A stretch of DNA of 64,000 bases from Archangium sp. (GTDB lineage: Bacteria > Myxococcota > Myxococcia > Myxococcales > Myxococcaceae): contig JALHMW010000019.1 of the NCBI GenBank assembly GCA_022843845.1, forward strand, positions 29,917-93,916, read 5' to 3'. The translations under genes and the position numbers were made by a program. The notes below the pieces were generated by a model. The model was given only the letters and a program-made list of their open reading frames with translations. It did no database searches and was not told the DNA's origin. Every line of letters begins with the position of its first letter. The first letter of the stretch is position 1. Of this stretch, positions 23,170-31,302 are shown piece by piece.

Positions 23170-23601
23170 ATGTACCTCTGGATCAAGACGCTGCACGTGG
23201 TCGCCGTCATCAGCTGGATGGCCGGCCTGCTCTACATCTACCGGCTGTTCGTCTACCACGCGATGGAGACCGAGCAGGTGGTGCGCGACCGCTTCCAGGT
23301 GATGGAGCGGCGCCTGCTCAACGCCATCACCACGCCCGCCGGCGTGGTGAGCGTGGCCACGGGCGTGGCGATGATCTGGCTCATCCCCAGCTGGTTGTCT
23401 CAGCCGTGGCTGCACCTGAAGATCACGCTGGTGCTGGGACTCATCGTCTCGAACGCCTTCGCCGTCGTCGCCCGCAAGCGCCTCATCACCGAGCCGCACG
23501 CCTGGCCGCACACGTTCTTCCGGGTGATGAACGAGGTGCCCACGCTGCTGATGATCTTCATCGTGGCGATGGTGATCCTCAAGCCGGTGCTGTGGGGCTG
23601 A
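23170..23601 (+). CDS. hemJ: HemJ protoporphyrinogen IX oxidase
   Basis: Membrane enzyme that oxidises protoporphyrinogen IX to protoporphyrin IX, the last common step before haem and bacteriochlorophyll. 143 residues, four membrane helices. Signature WIKTLHVVAVISWMAGLLY with its conserved His, RLFVYHA, WLHLKITLVL (conserved Lys) and FFRVMNEVPTLLM. Converges with hemF, overlapping its 3' end by 23 bases. No HemG or HemY is in the window. Confidence 0.9.
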   Translation: MYLWIKTLHVVAVISWMAGLLYIYRLFVYHAMETEQVVRDRFQVMERRLLNAITTPAGVVSVATGVAMIWLIPSWLSQPWLHLKITLVLGLIVSNAFAVVARKRLITEPHAWPHTFFRVMNEVPTLLMIFIVAMVILKPVLWG

Positions 23602-24490
23602 CCCGCACGCGCTCCATGAGGCGGCGTTGGCGAGCGTCGAGCTCGGGCTCTCCGTAGCGCCACGTCGCGCCGGGCGGCATCGACATGAGGATCGACTCGG
23701 TGCGGCCGTTGGACTGGAGCCCGAACAGGGTGCCGCGGTCCCACACGAGGTTGAACTCGACGTAGCGGCCGCGGCGATGGGCCTGCCACGCGCGATCGTT
23801 CTCGGTGAAGGGCATGGCGCGTCGGCGCTCGACGATGGGCCGGTACGCCTCGAGGAACGCGAGCCCCACCGCCTGCGTGAAGCCGAAGCAGTGCTCGAAG
23901 GTGCCACCGAACGGGTGCGACTCGTTGAGGTCGTCGAAGAAGAGGCCGCCGAGGCCGCGGCGCTCCTGGCGGTGCTTGAGCGTGAAGTACGTGTCGCAGT
24001 CGGCGGCCATGCGCTCGTACATCGCGTCGCCGCCGTAGGGCTGACAGGTGGCGCGGCTCACGGCGCGCCAGTGCGCTTCGTCTTCGACTTCGTAGAAGTA
24101 CGGCGTCAGGTCGAAGCCGCCTCCGAACCACCAGGCCGAGCCATCATCGGTCGAGAAGCTGCGCACGTTGAGGTGCGCGGTCGGCACGTTCGGGTTGCGC
24201 GGGTGCATCACCAGCGACACGCCCTGCGCGTGAAAGCCCTTGCCGGCGAGGTGCGGGTTGCGTTGCGTCGCCGACGGCGGGAGCGCCTTGCCGCGCACGT
24301 CTGACATCGCCACGCCCCCACGCTCGAACAGCGCACCGCCCTCGAGGATGCAGGTGGTGCCGCCGCCCTCCAACATGCCGCCCGGCTCCTTCGTCCACAC
24401 GTCGCGCAGGAAGGGCCGCCCCTCGAGCGCCCCCAGCCCGTCGACGATGGTGTTGAGGATGGTCTCCAGCGCTGGCTTCACGTCACGCAT
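23579..24490 (-). CDS. hemF: Oxygen-dependent coproporphyrinogen III oxidase
   Basis: Decarboxylates two propionates of coproporphyrinogen III with O2 to give protoporphyrinogen IX. 303 residues, usual length. Diagnostic segments: FHAQGVSLVMHPRNP, WWFGGGFDLTPYF, and RYVEFNLVWDRGTLFGLQSN with ESILMSMPP. Last gene of the leftward hem series, 73 bases after the response regulator with no clear terminator between. Like AcsF it ties tetrapyrrole output to oxygen. Confidence 0.95.
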   Translation of the reverse strand: MRDVKPALETILNTIVDGLGALEGRPFLRDVWTKEPGGMLEGGGTTCILEGGALFERGGVAMSDVRGKALPPSATQRNPHLAGKGFHAQGVSLVMHPRNPNVPTAHLNVRSFSTDDGSAWWFGGGFDLTPYFYEVEDEAHWRAVSRATCQPYGGDAMYERMAADCDTYFTLKHRQERRGLGGLFFDDLNESHPFGGTFEHCFGFTQAVGLAFLEAYRPIVERRRAMPFTENDRAWQAHRRGRYVEFNLVWDRGTLFGLQSNGRTESILMSMPPGATWRYGEPELDARQRRLMERVRVSPTAPA

Positions 24491-24563
24491 CGTGTGTTCT
24501 CCGGTGTTGAGGCGTCAGTCCCCTCGGTATTCGCGTGGCGGGGAGCCCGAAGCAGGCGCGCCG

Positions 24564-25247
24564 TCACGGCTTGAAGAGGTAGCCCCGGCCACGCAGGGTG
24601 ATGAGGTGGTGCGGCGACTCGGGGTCGGTCTCGAAGAGGCGCCGGAGCCGCATGATGAAGTTGTCGACGGTGCGATCGGTGGGGAAGGCATCCATGCCCC
24701 ACACCTCTTCGAGGATGTCGGCGCGCGAGAGCGCCTCGTCGGGCCGGTTGGCGAACAGCTGCATCAAGCGCAGCTCCTTCTCGGACAACGACAAGAGCCC
24801 CTCGCTGGTGAGCGCCTGGCCCGTGTCGAAGCGCACCCAGAACGCGCCGAGCGTCAGCCGGGTGTCTTTCATCGGCCCTGGAGACGCGCGCCGCAGCGCT
24901 GCACGGACGCGCGCCAGCAGCTCCTGCACGTCGAAGGGCTTGGCGAGGTAGTCGTCAGCGCCGCAGTCGAGGCCGCGCACCCGTGAGGCCACGTCGGAGC
25001 GCGCCGTCAGCATCACGATGGGCTTGCGAACGCCCTTCTCTCTCGCGGTGCGCGTCAGGGTGAAGCCGTCACCGCCCGGGAGCATCGCGTCGACCAGCGC
25101 CAGATCCCACGTGCCGTCGACGAGCTGGCTGAGCCCCGACGCGAAGTCGGTCGCCTCGATGACCTCGTAGCCGGCGTGCGCGATGTTGAGCGTCACCAGA
25201 TCGCGAACCAACGCGTCGTCTTCGATGACCAGCACCTTCTCAGCCAC
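24564..25247 (-). CDS. OmpR-family response regulator within the haem operon
   Basis: 227 residues: receiver domain (1-115) with Asp10/Asp11, phospho-acceptor Asp53 (LVDAMLPGGDGF) and Lys near 103 (LAKPFDVQEL), then a winged-helix DNA-binding domain (about 130-225) with SEKELRLMQLFANRP and TVDNFIMRLRRLFE. Its ATG overlaps the histidine kinase 3' end by eight bases, so they form a cognate pair. Placed between hemL and hemF, it may control tetrapyrrole genes; the target is not known. Confidence 0.9.
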   Translation of the reverse strand: MAEKVLVIEDDALVRDLVTLNIAHAGYEVIEATDFASGLSQLVDGTWDLALVDAMLPGGDGFTLTRTAREKGVRKPIVMLTARSDVASRVRGLDCGADDYLAKPFDVQELLARVRAALRRASPGPMKDTRLTLGAFWVRFDTGQALTSEGLLSLSEKELRLMQLFANRPDEALSRADILEEVWGMDAFPTDRTVDNFIMRLRRLFETDPESPHHLITLRGRGYLFKP

Positions 25248-26208
25248 GCGCGGGGACCTCGTCGACGAGGGGCAACGAGAAGGTGAAGACGGCGCCGCGC
25301 CCGGGGCCCTCGCTGTGGGCCTTGAGCTCGCCCTTCATGCGCAGCGCGAGCTGTCGCGAGATGTAGAGGCCCAGGCCGCTGCCGTGCGTCATGCCGTCGT
25401 GTTCGTGCCTCGTGAAGGGGTCGAAGAGGCGCTCGGCCTGCTCCGAGGGGAAGCCCTCGCCGCCGTCGCGCACCGAGAGCTCCCACGTGTTCGCCGTGAG
25501 CGCCCCGGTCAGCTCGGTGTGACCGCCGCCGTACTTTCGGGCGTTGTCGAGCAGGTTCTCGAGAATGACGCGAAACGCGTCGAGGTCGGCGCGAACCCGC
25601 GCGTCGGGGAGCTGGGTGATGGCCACCGTCTCGCTGACGCCGGTCGTCGACCGATGCTCGAGCACCTGCCCCACCAGCGTGCGGGCGTCGTGCGCCGTGA
25701 GGGAGAGGTTCCCATCTGAGGTGACGGAGCGCTGCCACGTCAGAATGGTCTCGGCGAGGTGGTCGAGGCGATCGACCTCCTGGAGCCCGCGCTTGAGGAA
25801 CTCGCGCTGGCGCTCCAGAGGCACCGCGCCCAGCTCGAGCGTCTGTAGCAGCGCGCGCACGCCAGCGATGGGCGTCTTGAGCTCGTGTGAGGTGAACTGC
25901 AGCAGCCGCGTCAGGCGCACCTGGGCCAACTTGCGTTGCCGGGCCACGTAGAAGAGGGCAGCGACGGCCGAGCAGAGCGCGACGGCGACGGCGACGAACT
26001 CCGTCGTCACCATGAAGTTGAGGCGAGCCGCCTGCTCGGTGAGATCGATCGGCTCACCGGTGGTGGCGAGGTGAAGCTGCTGTTGCAGGCGAACGGTCTC
26101 ACCGACCAGACGCCGCGCGAGCAGCGCCCACCAGGTGACCATGACGGCGATGACCGTCAGCGCGCTGCCAGCCACGATGTACTCGAACCGCGCTCGCCAC
26201 GACGACAT
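25240..26208 (-). CDS. Membrane sensor histidine kinase within the haem operon
   Basis: 322 residues. Two membrane helices (about 10-30 and 70-92) flank a short periplasmic loop of about 40 residues, too small for a classic ligand domain. H-box FTSHELKTPIAGV (about 107-119), N-box NLLDNARKYGGG, and glycine boxes RDGGEGFP and GSGLGLYISRQL. Begins five bases after hemL and overlaps the response regulator. Signal unknown; a small-loop sensor could read membrane redox or haem state, which is speculation. Confidence 0.9.
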   Translation of the reverse strand: MSSWRARFEYIVAGSALTVIAVMVTWWALLARRLVGETVRLQQQLHLATTGEPIDLTEQAARLNFMVTTEFVAVAVALCSAVAALFYVARQRKLAQVRLTRLLQFTSHELKTPIAGVRALLQTLELGAVPLERQREFLKRGLQEVDRLDHLAETILTWQRSVTSDGNLSLTAHDARTLVGQVLEHRSTTGVSETVAITQLPDARVRADLDAFRVILENLLDNARKYGGGHTELTGALTANTWELSVRDGGEGFPSEQAERLFDPFTRHEHDGMTHGSGLGLYISRQLALRMKGELKAHSEGPGRGAVFTFSLPLVDEVPARG

Positions 26209-26213
26209 CGTCT

Positions 26214-27482
26214 TCAGGCCTCCAACATCACATCGAGCAGCCGGTCGACATGGGCCGTAGTGTGGGCCGTCGACAGGAAGCCGACCTCATATCCGCTGGG
26301 CGGAAGGTAGACACCTCGATCGAGCCACCCGCGGTAGGCGTCGTGGTAGCGCGCCACGACGTCAGCGCGAATCGCCTCGGCGGTCGTCGGCGGCGTGACG
26401 GCGTCGAGGTAGGGCCAGAAGAGCGAGCCGAACCGCCTCAACCCCAGACCGCGGCCGCGCTGGGCCCACCGGCTCTCGAGGTGCGCGCCCAGGGCTTCGA
26501 GCGCCTCGTAGGTGCCGGGCTTCTTCAGCTCGGTCAGCGTCGCGATGCCGGCCGCCAGCGCCACCGGGTTCCCCGCCATGGTGCCCGCCTGGTACACGCC
26601 GCCCAGCGGCGCCAGTTGGGAGAGCAGCTCGCGGGTGCCGACGACGGCGGCGACGGGGAGCCCACCGCCCAGGATCTTGCCGAGCGTGGTGAGGTCGGGC
26701 TTCACGCCCATCAGCCGGCCGTAGCCGCCGAAGTGGAAACGGAAGCCGTTGATGACCTCGTCGAAGATGAGCACGGTGCCGTTGCGGGTGCAGTGCGCGC
26801 GCAGCGCCTCGAGCCAGGCCTTGCGCTGCACGAGGAGCCCGTTGTTGGCCGGGAGAGGCTCGACGATGGCCGCCGCGAGCTGGGGCCCGTACTTCTCGAA
26901 CGCCGCCGCCAGCGCAGCTTCGTCATCGAGCGGCACGACGACGGTCGTCGCGGCGAGGCCTTCCGGCACGCCCTTGCTGTCAGAGAGGCCCTGCGTCACC
27001 AGCCCGCTGCCGGCCTTCACCAACATGCTGTCGACGTGCCCGTGGTAGCAGCCGGTGAACTTCAGCGTCAGCGCTCTGCCGGTCGAGCCACGCGCCAGGC
27101 GCAGCGCCGTCGCGACGGCCTCGGTGCCTGAGACGACGAAGCGGGTCAGCTGCGCTTCCGGAAACGCCTCGAGCACCAGGTCGGCCAGCGCGACCTCGTG
27201 GCGGTGGGTGGTACCGAACGCCAGCCCGTCTCGCACCGTGCGCGTGACGGCCTCGACGACGCCGGGGTGCGCGTGCCCGAGGATGTTGGGGCCCCACGCC
27301 AGGCAGAAGTCGAGCAGCTGGTTGCCGTCCTCATCCCACATGAACGGGCCCTCGGCGCGGCTGATGTAGCGAGGAGCGCCGCCGACTTTTCCGAACGCGC
27401 GCACCGGGCTCGACACACCGCCTGGCATGCGGCCGCGAGCGCGCTCGAAGAGGGCTTCAGACGTGCTGGAGGAGGGCTTCAT
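26214..27482 (-). CDS. hemL: Glutamate-1-semialdehyde 2,1-aminomutase
   Basis: PLP enzyme of the C5 pathway converting glutamate-1-semialdehyde to 5-aminolevulinate. 422 residues from the ATG at 27482, where the family N-terminus (SEALFERARGRMPGGVSSPV) begins, preceded by GAGGCG; a longer frame overlapping hemC is spurious. GTEAVATALRLARG, FDEVINGFRF and TTLGKILGGGLPVAAVVG (PLP Lys) are present. Overlaps hemC by 26 bases. Confidence 0.95.
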   Translation of the reverse strand: MKPSSSTSEALFERARGRMPGGVSSPVRAFGKVGGAPRYISRAEGPFMWDEDGNQLLDFCLAWGPNILGHAHPGVVEAVTRTVRDGLAFGTTHRHEVALADLVLEAFPEAQLTRFVVSGTEAVATALRLARGSTGRALTLKFTGCYHGHVDSMLVKAGSGLVTQGLSDSKGVPEGLAATTVVVPLDDEAALAAAFEKYGPQLAAAIVEPLPANNGLLVQRKAWLEALRAHCTRNGTVLIFDEVINGFRFHFGGYGRLMGVKPDLTTLGKILGGGLPVAAVVGTRELLSQLAPLGGVYQAGTMAGNPVALAAGIATLTELKKPGTYEALEALGAHLESRWAQRGRGLGLRRFGSLFWPYLDAVTPPTTAEAIRADVVARYHDAYRGWLDRGVYLPPSGYEVGFLSTAHTTAHVDRLLDVMLEA

Positions 27483-28362
27483 GGGTCGCCTCGAAGTGGA
27501 GGGTTGGGAGCATGGACAGCGCAGACGACAGCGTGAGCGGGGCAGAGAGCTCGGTTCGCGCGACGAGGAAGCGGCCGTCGCGCTCCTGGCCGATGACGAG
27601 GTGGGAGCCCTCGAGGTACGCGCCGAAGGGGCTCGAGCAGCCTGCCTCGAAGGCCTGCAGCAACAGCCGCTCCGCGTCGACACGACGGCGGGTCTCGACG
27701 TGCTCGATGGCGGCCAGGCGGGAGCGCGTGTCCGCGTCGTCCTCTCGGCACTGGAGCGCGATGGTGCCTTGCGCCGGCGCAGGAACCCACGCCGTCGGCG
27801 CGAGCGCGAACACCTCGAAGGCCGTCAGGTCGATGCCGAGCCGCGAGACGCCCGCGCCGGCCAGCACGATGGCTTCGTACGCGCCCTCAGCCAGCTTGCG
27901 CACGCGGGTCGGTACGTTGCCGCGCAGCGGCGTGGGCAGCAGCGTGGGGGCGTGGTGTCGCACCAACGCCATGCGACGCAGCGACGAGGCGCCCACCCGA
28001 CCACCTGACTTGACCGGCACGGCGGCGGAGCGATCGACGGCGTCGCGGCGCACCACCAGCCAGTCGCGCGGGTCGGCGCGCTCGAGCACGGCGCCCAGGC
28101 ACAGGCCCTTCGGCTGCGCGGTGGGAAGATCTTTGAGCGAGTGCACCGCGACGTCGACGCTCTTCTCGTGCAGCGCGCGCTCGAGCTCGGCGGTGAAGAA
28201 GCCCTTCTCCATGCGGCCTGCGAGCACCGGCGCTTGATCGACGTCGCCGCGCGTCTCGATGACGATCTCTTCACAACCGCCGCCGAGGTGCGTGTTGACG
28301 AGCGCGGTCTGCCAGCGCGCCAGCGCACTGCCTCGGGTGGCCAGCTTCAACTCACGGCTCAC
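27457..28362 (-). CDS. hemC: Porphobilinogen deaminase (hydroxymethylbilane synthase)
   Basis: Joins four porphobilinogens into hydroxymethylbilane. 301 residues; GTG start decided by an AGGAGG site seven bases upstream. KLATRGSALARWQ, the catalytic-region VHSLKDLPTAQP, and the dipyrromethane-attachment Cys in EAGCSSPFGAY. Overlaps hemA by 11 bases and hemL by 26, so the four are translationally linked. Confidence 0.95.
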   Translation of the reverse strand: MSRELKLATRGSALARWQTALVNTHLGGGCEEIVIETRGDVDQAPVLAGRMEKGFFTAELERALHEKSVDVAVHSLKDLPTAQPKGLCLGAVLERADPRDWLVVRRDAVDRSAAVPVKSGGRVGASSLRRMALVRHHAPTLLPTPLRGNVPTRVRKLAEGAYEAIVLAGAGVSRLGIDLTAFEVFALAPTAWVPAPAQGTIALQCREDDADTRSRLAAIEHVETRRRVDAERLLLQAFEAGCSSPFGAYLEGSHLVIGQERDGRFLVARTELSAPLTLSSALSMLPTLHFEATHEALLQHV

Positions 28363-29431
28363 GTGATGCCCTCCTGGTGACCTCGAGGAGTCGATGGGTG
28401 AAGCCCCGCAGCGCCTCAGCGACGCGCCTTGCTTCCCTGGGCGCCAGCTCCGCGAGCATGGCGTCGCCGTCTCCTTCGAAGAACTTCTCTTTCTCGGCCT
28501 GAATCGCCTGGAGCACGTGGTGCCCCTGCGCCGACTCGAGCGCTTCGCGGAGCCCCGACGCGGCCTCGTCGGACAAGGCGTCGAGGGTGGCGAGGGACTC
28601 GGCGTCGAGCAACAGCCCGCGCCGCGTCAGCAGTGAGTCGAGTGACAGCCAGCGCCACCCTTCGGCCTGCTTCACCTGCGGAGGTGCGCCGACGTCGATG
28701 ACGAAGGGCCAGTCGTTGCGCTGCGGGAGCTCGAGCCACGCCGACGGGCCACCGGTCGCCACCACGACGGCCGCCGACTCGCTCGCGCGCCGGTGAAAAG
28801 TGGCCAGCTCGCTGCGGGGGAACGCCTCGACTCGAAAGCCTGCCCGCTGCAGCGCGCCGTCGACCTGCCGGCCAATCTCGCCGCGGCCCATCACCAGCAC
28901 CGGCGCCGACTTCGGCAGGGGCGCCAGCTCGCCGACGACGAGCGACTGCACGCCGACGCTGGAGCCGACGCCGGTCTCCTTGCGCGCTTGCAACAGCCGG
29001 CCGAGCGCGTGCCAACACAGGTGAAGGTCGCGGTCCGTGGTGCCGGCACCATGGGCGCCTTCGAACGCCTTGATCACCTGGCGGCCGATGGCGTGTTCAC
29101 CCTCGGCGACCGACTCGAGGCCGAGCGTCATGCGCATCAGGTAGTGCAGCGCGCCGCTCGAGAGCTTGACGTGCATGCGCCGGCCAAGGCCGCTGTCCTT
29201 GAGGCGCTTGAGAAACGTGCCGCGAAGGAGCTCGGCCGTCCAGCCGGGCTGCGCCGCCGAGAGCACCCACTCGATGCGCGAGCAGCTCTCGACGCGCACC
29301 ACGCCGTCGAGCAGACCCGTCTCACGCAGCCGGGCCGTCGGAGAGTCGAGCGAGTCGTCGATCGCCTTGAGCTGCGCGCGGATCGTCGACGGGCCTTCCC
29401 GAAAGTCCATGCCGACGACAGCGACCGTCAT
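28352..29431 (-). CDS. hemA: Glutamyl-tRNA reductase (divergent)
   Basis: First enzyme of the C5 route, reducing Glu-tRNA to glutamate-1-semialdehyde. 359 residues, shorter than the usual 400-450. The nucleophilic Cys is at position 50 (VESCSRIEWVL), in place of the common STCNRTE. The segment RMTLGLESVAEGEHAIGRQV replaces the usual SGLDSMVLGE block, and an NADPH-binding stretch is PVLVMGRGEIGRQVDGAL. Divergent but coherent; hemL beside it supports the call. Alpha-proteobacterial phototrophs mostly use ALA synthase instead. Confidence 0.9.
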   Translation of the reverse strand: MTVAVVGMDFREGPSTIRAQLKAIDDSLDSPTARLRETGLLDGVVRVESCSRIEWVLSAAQPGWTAELLRGTFLKRLKDSGLGRRMHVKLSSGALHYLMRMTLGLESVAEGEHAIGRQVIKAFEGAHGAGTTDRDLHLCWHALGRLLQARKETGVGSSVGVQSLVVGELAPLPKSAPVLVMGRGEIGRQVDGALQRAGFRVEAFPRSELATFHRRASESAAVVVATGGPSAWLELPQRNDWPFVIDVGAPPQVKQAEGWRWLSLDSLLTRRGLLLDAESLATLDALSDEAASGLREALESAQGHHVLQAIQAEKEKFFEGDGDAMLAELAPREARRVAEALRGFTHRLLEVTRRASREP

Positions 29432-29458
29432 GGCGAGCCCTCAGAGCACACCAGGCGC

Positions 29459-30499
29459 CTACAGGCCACGTGCGACGACCTCGTCACAGAGCGCCGCGAC
29501 GTTCGCCTCGGGCGTCTGGGGGAGAATGCCGTGGCCGAGGTTGACGATGACGCCCCGGTTGCCGGTGGGGAGGCTGTCGATTTCCTTCAGCATGGCGCGG
29601 GTGCGTTCTCGCACGACGGCCTCGCTGGCGAACAGGAGGACGGGGTCGAGCTGGCCCTGGAGGACATGGTTGGGGAGCGCCGCGCGGGCCTCGGTGAACG
29701 AGGTGCGCCAGTCGAGCGAGATGCCGTCGACCTCGACGTCGCGGAGCACCTCGAGCAGGTGCATGCCGCCCTTGATGAAGAGGATGACGGGCTTGCCGCT
29801 CTTGCGGATCTGCGAGGCGGCGCGGTTGAGCGCGGGAAGGGCGAAGGCCCGGTAGTCTTCGCGTGAGAGCAACCCGCCCCAGGTGTCGAAGAGCTGCACG
29901 GCGTCGGCCCCAGCGGCGATCTCGGCCAGACAGAGCTCTGCGGCGGCGTCGGCGAACAGGTTGAGCGTGTCGCGAGCCAGGCCCGGGTCCGTCGCCATCA
30001 GCGAGCGCGCGTGGCGGAAGTCGTCGCTCCCGCCGCCTTCGACGCTGTAGGCGAAGAGCGTGAAGGGCGCGCCCGCGAAGCCGAGAATGCCGTGGCTGCC
30101 AGCGAGCGTCGTGCTCAGGTGTTGGACGGCGTTGGGTACGTAGGCGAGCCGGTCCATCAGGTTCGAGGTGTTCCAGCGCGCGAGGTCGGCGCGGCTGCGC
30201 ATGGTGGTGCTGAAGACCGGGCCTTCGCCCTTCTCGAACGTCACGCCGGCGCCGAGCGCCTCGGGCAGCACGAGGATGTCGCTGAACACGATGGCGGCGT
30301 CGAGCGGGAAGAGGCGCAATGGCTCGAGGGCGACGCGCGTCGACAGCTCGGGCGTGCGGCAGACGTCCCAGAAGCCATGCTCAGCGCGGACGCCACGGTA
30401 CCCGGGCAGGTAGCGACCGGCTTGCCGCATGAGCCACACGGGCGGGCGGTCGACGGGCTGGCGGGAGAGGGCCGCGAGAAAACGAGCTCGTTTGTCCAT
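29459..30499 (-). CDS. hemE: Uroporphyrinogen decarboxylase
   Basis: Removes four acetate carboxyls from uroporphyrinogen III to give coproporphyrinogen III. 346 residues from ATG 30499, just before the family opening RARFLAALSRQPVDRPPVWL and MRQAGRYLPGYR. FSDILVLPEALGAGV, FAGAPFTLFAYSVEG and NLGHGILPQTPEANV are canonical. Another ATG at 30538 would add 13 residues. First gene of the leftward hem series, divergent from hemD. Confidence 0.95.
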   Translation of the reverse strand: MDKRARFLAALSRQPVDRPPVWLMRQAGRYLPGYRGVRAEHGFWDVCRTPELSTRVALEPLRLFPLDAAIVFSDILVLPEALGAGVTFEKGEGPVFSTTMRSRADLARWNTSNLMDRLAYVPNAVQHLSTTLAGSHGILGFAGAPFTLFAYSVEGGGSDDFRHARSLMATDPGLARDTLNLFADAAAELCLAEIAAGADAVQLFDTWGGLLSREDYRAFALPALNRAASQIRKSGKPVILFIKGGMHLLEVLRDVEVDGISLDWRTSFTEARAALPNHVLQGQLDPVLLFASEAVVRERTRAMLKEIDSLPTGNRGVIVNLGHGILPQTPEANVAALCDEVVARGL

Positions 30500-30591
30500 G
30501 GGGCGCGTCGTAGCGGAACGTTTCGAAAGTTTCGTCATGAGTCCGTCATGCGCACCTGCCCGCCCGTCGGCGCCCACGGTATGAGGGCGCC

Positions 30592-31302
30592 GTGACGCCC
30601 TGGGCCATCACCCGCGCGGCAGCCGACGCGGCGGAGCAGTGCGAGGCGCTCCAGAAGGCGGGGGTGTCGGCCTTTGCGCTCCCGTGTGTCGAGCGGGTGC
30701 TCCGGCCGGTGGCCGAGTGGAGACCCGACGGGTATGGGGTGGTGCTCCTCACCAGCGCGGCGGCGGTCAGCGCCGTGCGCTCGACGTTGTCGACCTTCTC
30801 GGGAGCGCTCGCGGCCTTGTCGCCTCACACCTCGGCAGCGCTGCGGGCCAGCGGGCTCTCCCCCACTCTCGAGGCCGAAGGCGGCGCGGTGGCCCTCGCA
30901 CAGGCCGTCGTCGCGCACGTGAAGCAGCTCGGCGTGCCCGCGCCGGCGTTCTGGTACCCGACGAGCGACGTTGGCCATCGGGCCGAGGAGCAGACCGCGG
31001 CCGTGGCGCTGCTCGAACTGCTCGGCCCGGTGACGCGGCAGGTGGTCTACGAGACGCGCGCCCCGGAAGGGCTGGCCGAGGCGGTCAGCCGGTTGCCCCA
31101 GCGGTTTCACCTCTTCTTCGCGAGCCCGTCAGCCGTCGAGCACTTCCTCGCCGCGCGTGCGCCCAGAGCGCCGGAGCGCGTGGCCTGCTGGGGCCACTCG
31201 ACCTTTCTCGCGGCACGTGCGCATTTCCCGATGGCGGTCGAGGTCGAACGACATCGCCCGCTCGCAGCGTCTCTCGCCGAACAGGAGCAGCACCATGTCT
31301 GA
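30592..31302 (+). CDS. hemD: Uroporphyrinogen-III synthase
   Basis: Cyclises hydroxymethylbilane with D-ring inversion. 236 residues, GTG start preceded by GAGGG. This family is poorly conserved; support comes from the length, alternating Rossmann-like segments (VVLLTSAAAVSAVRS, RVACWGHSTFLAA), the short motif FFASPSAVEHFL near the C-terminus and placement between hemE and hemB. Its 3' end overlaps hemB by eight bases. Confidence 0.82.
   Translation: MTPWAITRAAADAAEQCEALQKAGVSAFALPCVERVLRPVAEWRPDGYGVVLLTSAAAVSAVRSTLSTFSGALAALSPHTSAALRASGLSPTLEAEGGAVALAQAVVAHVKQLGVPAPAFWYPTSDVGHRAEEQTAAVALLELLGPVTRQVVYETRAPEGLAEAVSRLPQRFHLFFASPSAVEHFLAARAPRAPERVACWGHSTFLAARAHFPMAVEVERHRPLAASLAEQEQHHV

Noticed and set aside
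27483..27683. 67-residue N-terminal extension of hemL
   Set aside because: Lies inside hemC in another frame, low-complexity; family start is the ATG at 27482.
30500..30591. TTTCGAAA palindrome between hemE and hemD as an operator
   Set aside because: Only eight symmetric bases and no matching copy near other hem genes, so it is not distinguishable from chance.
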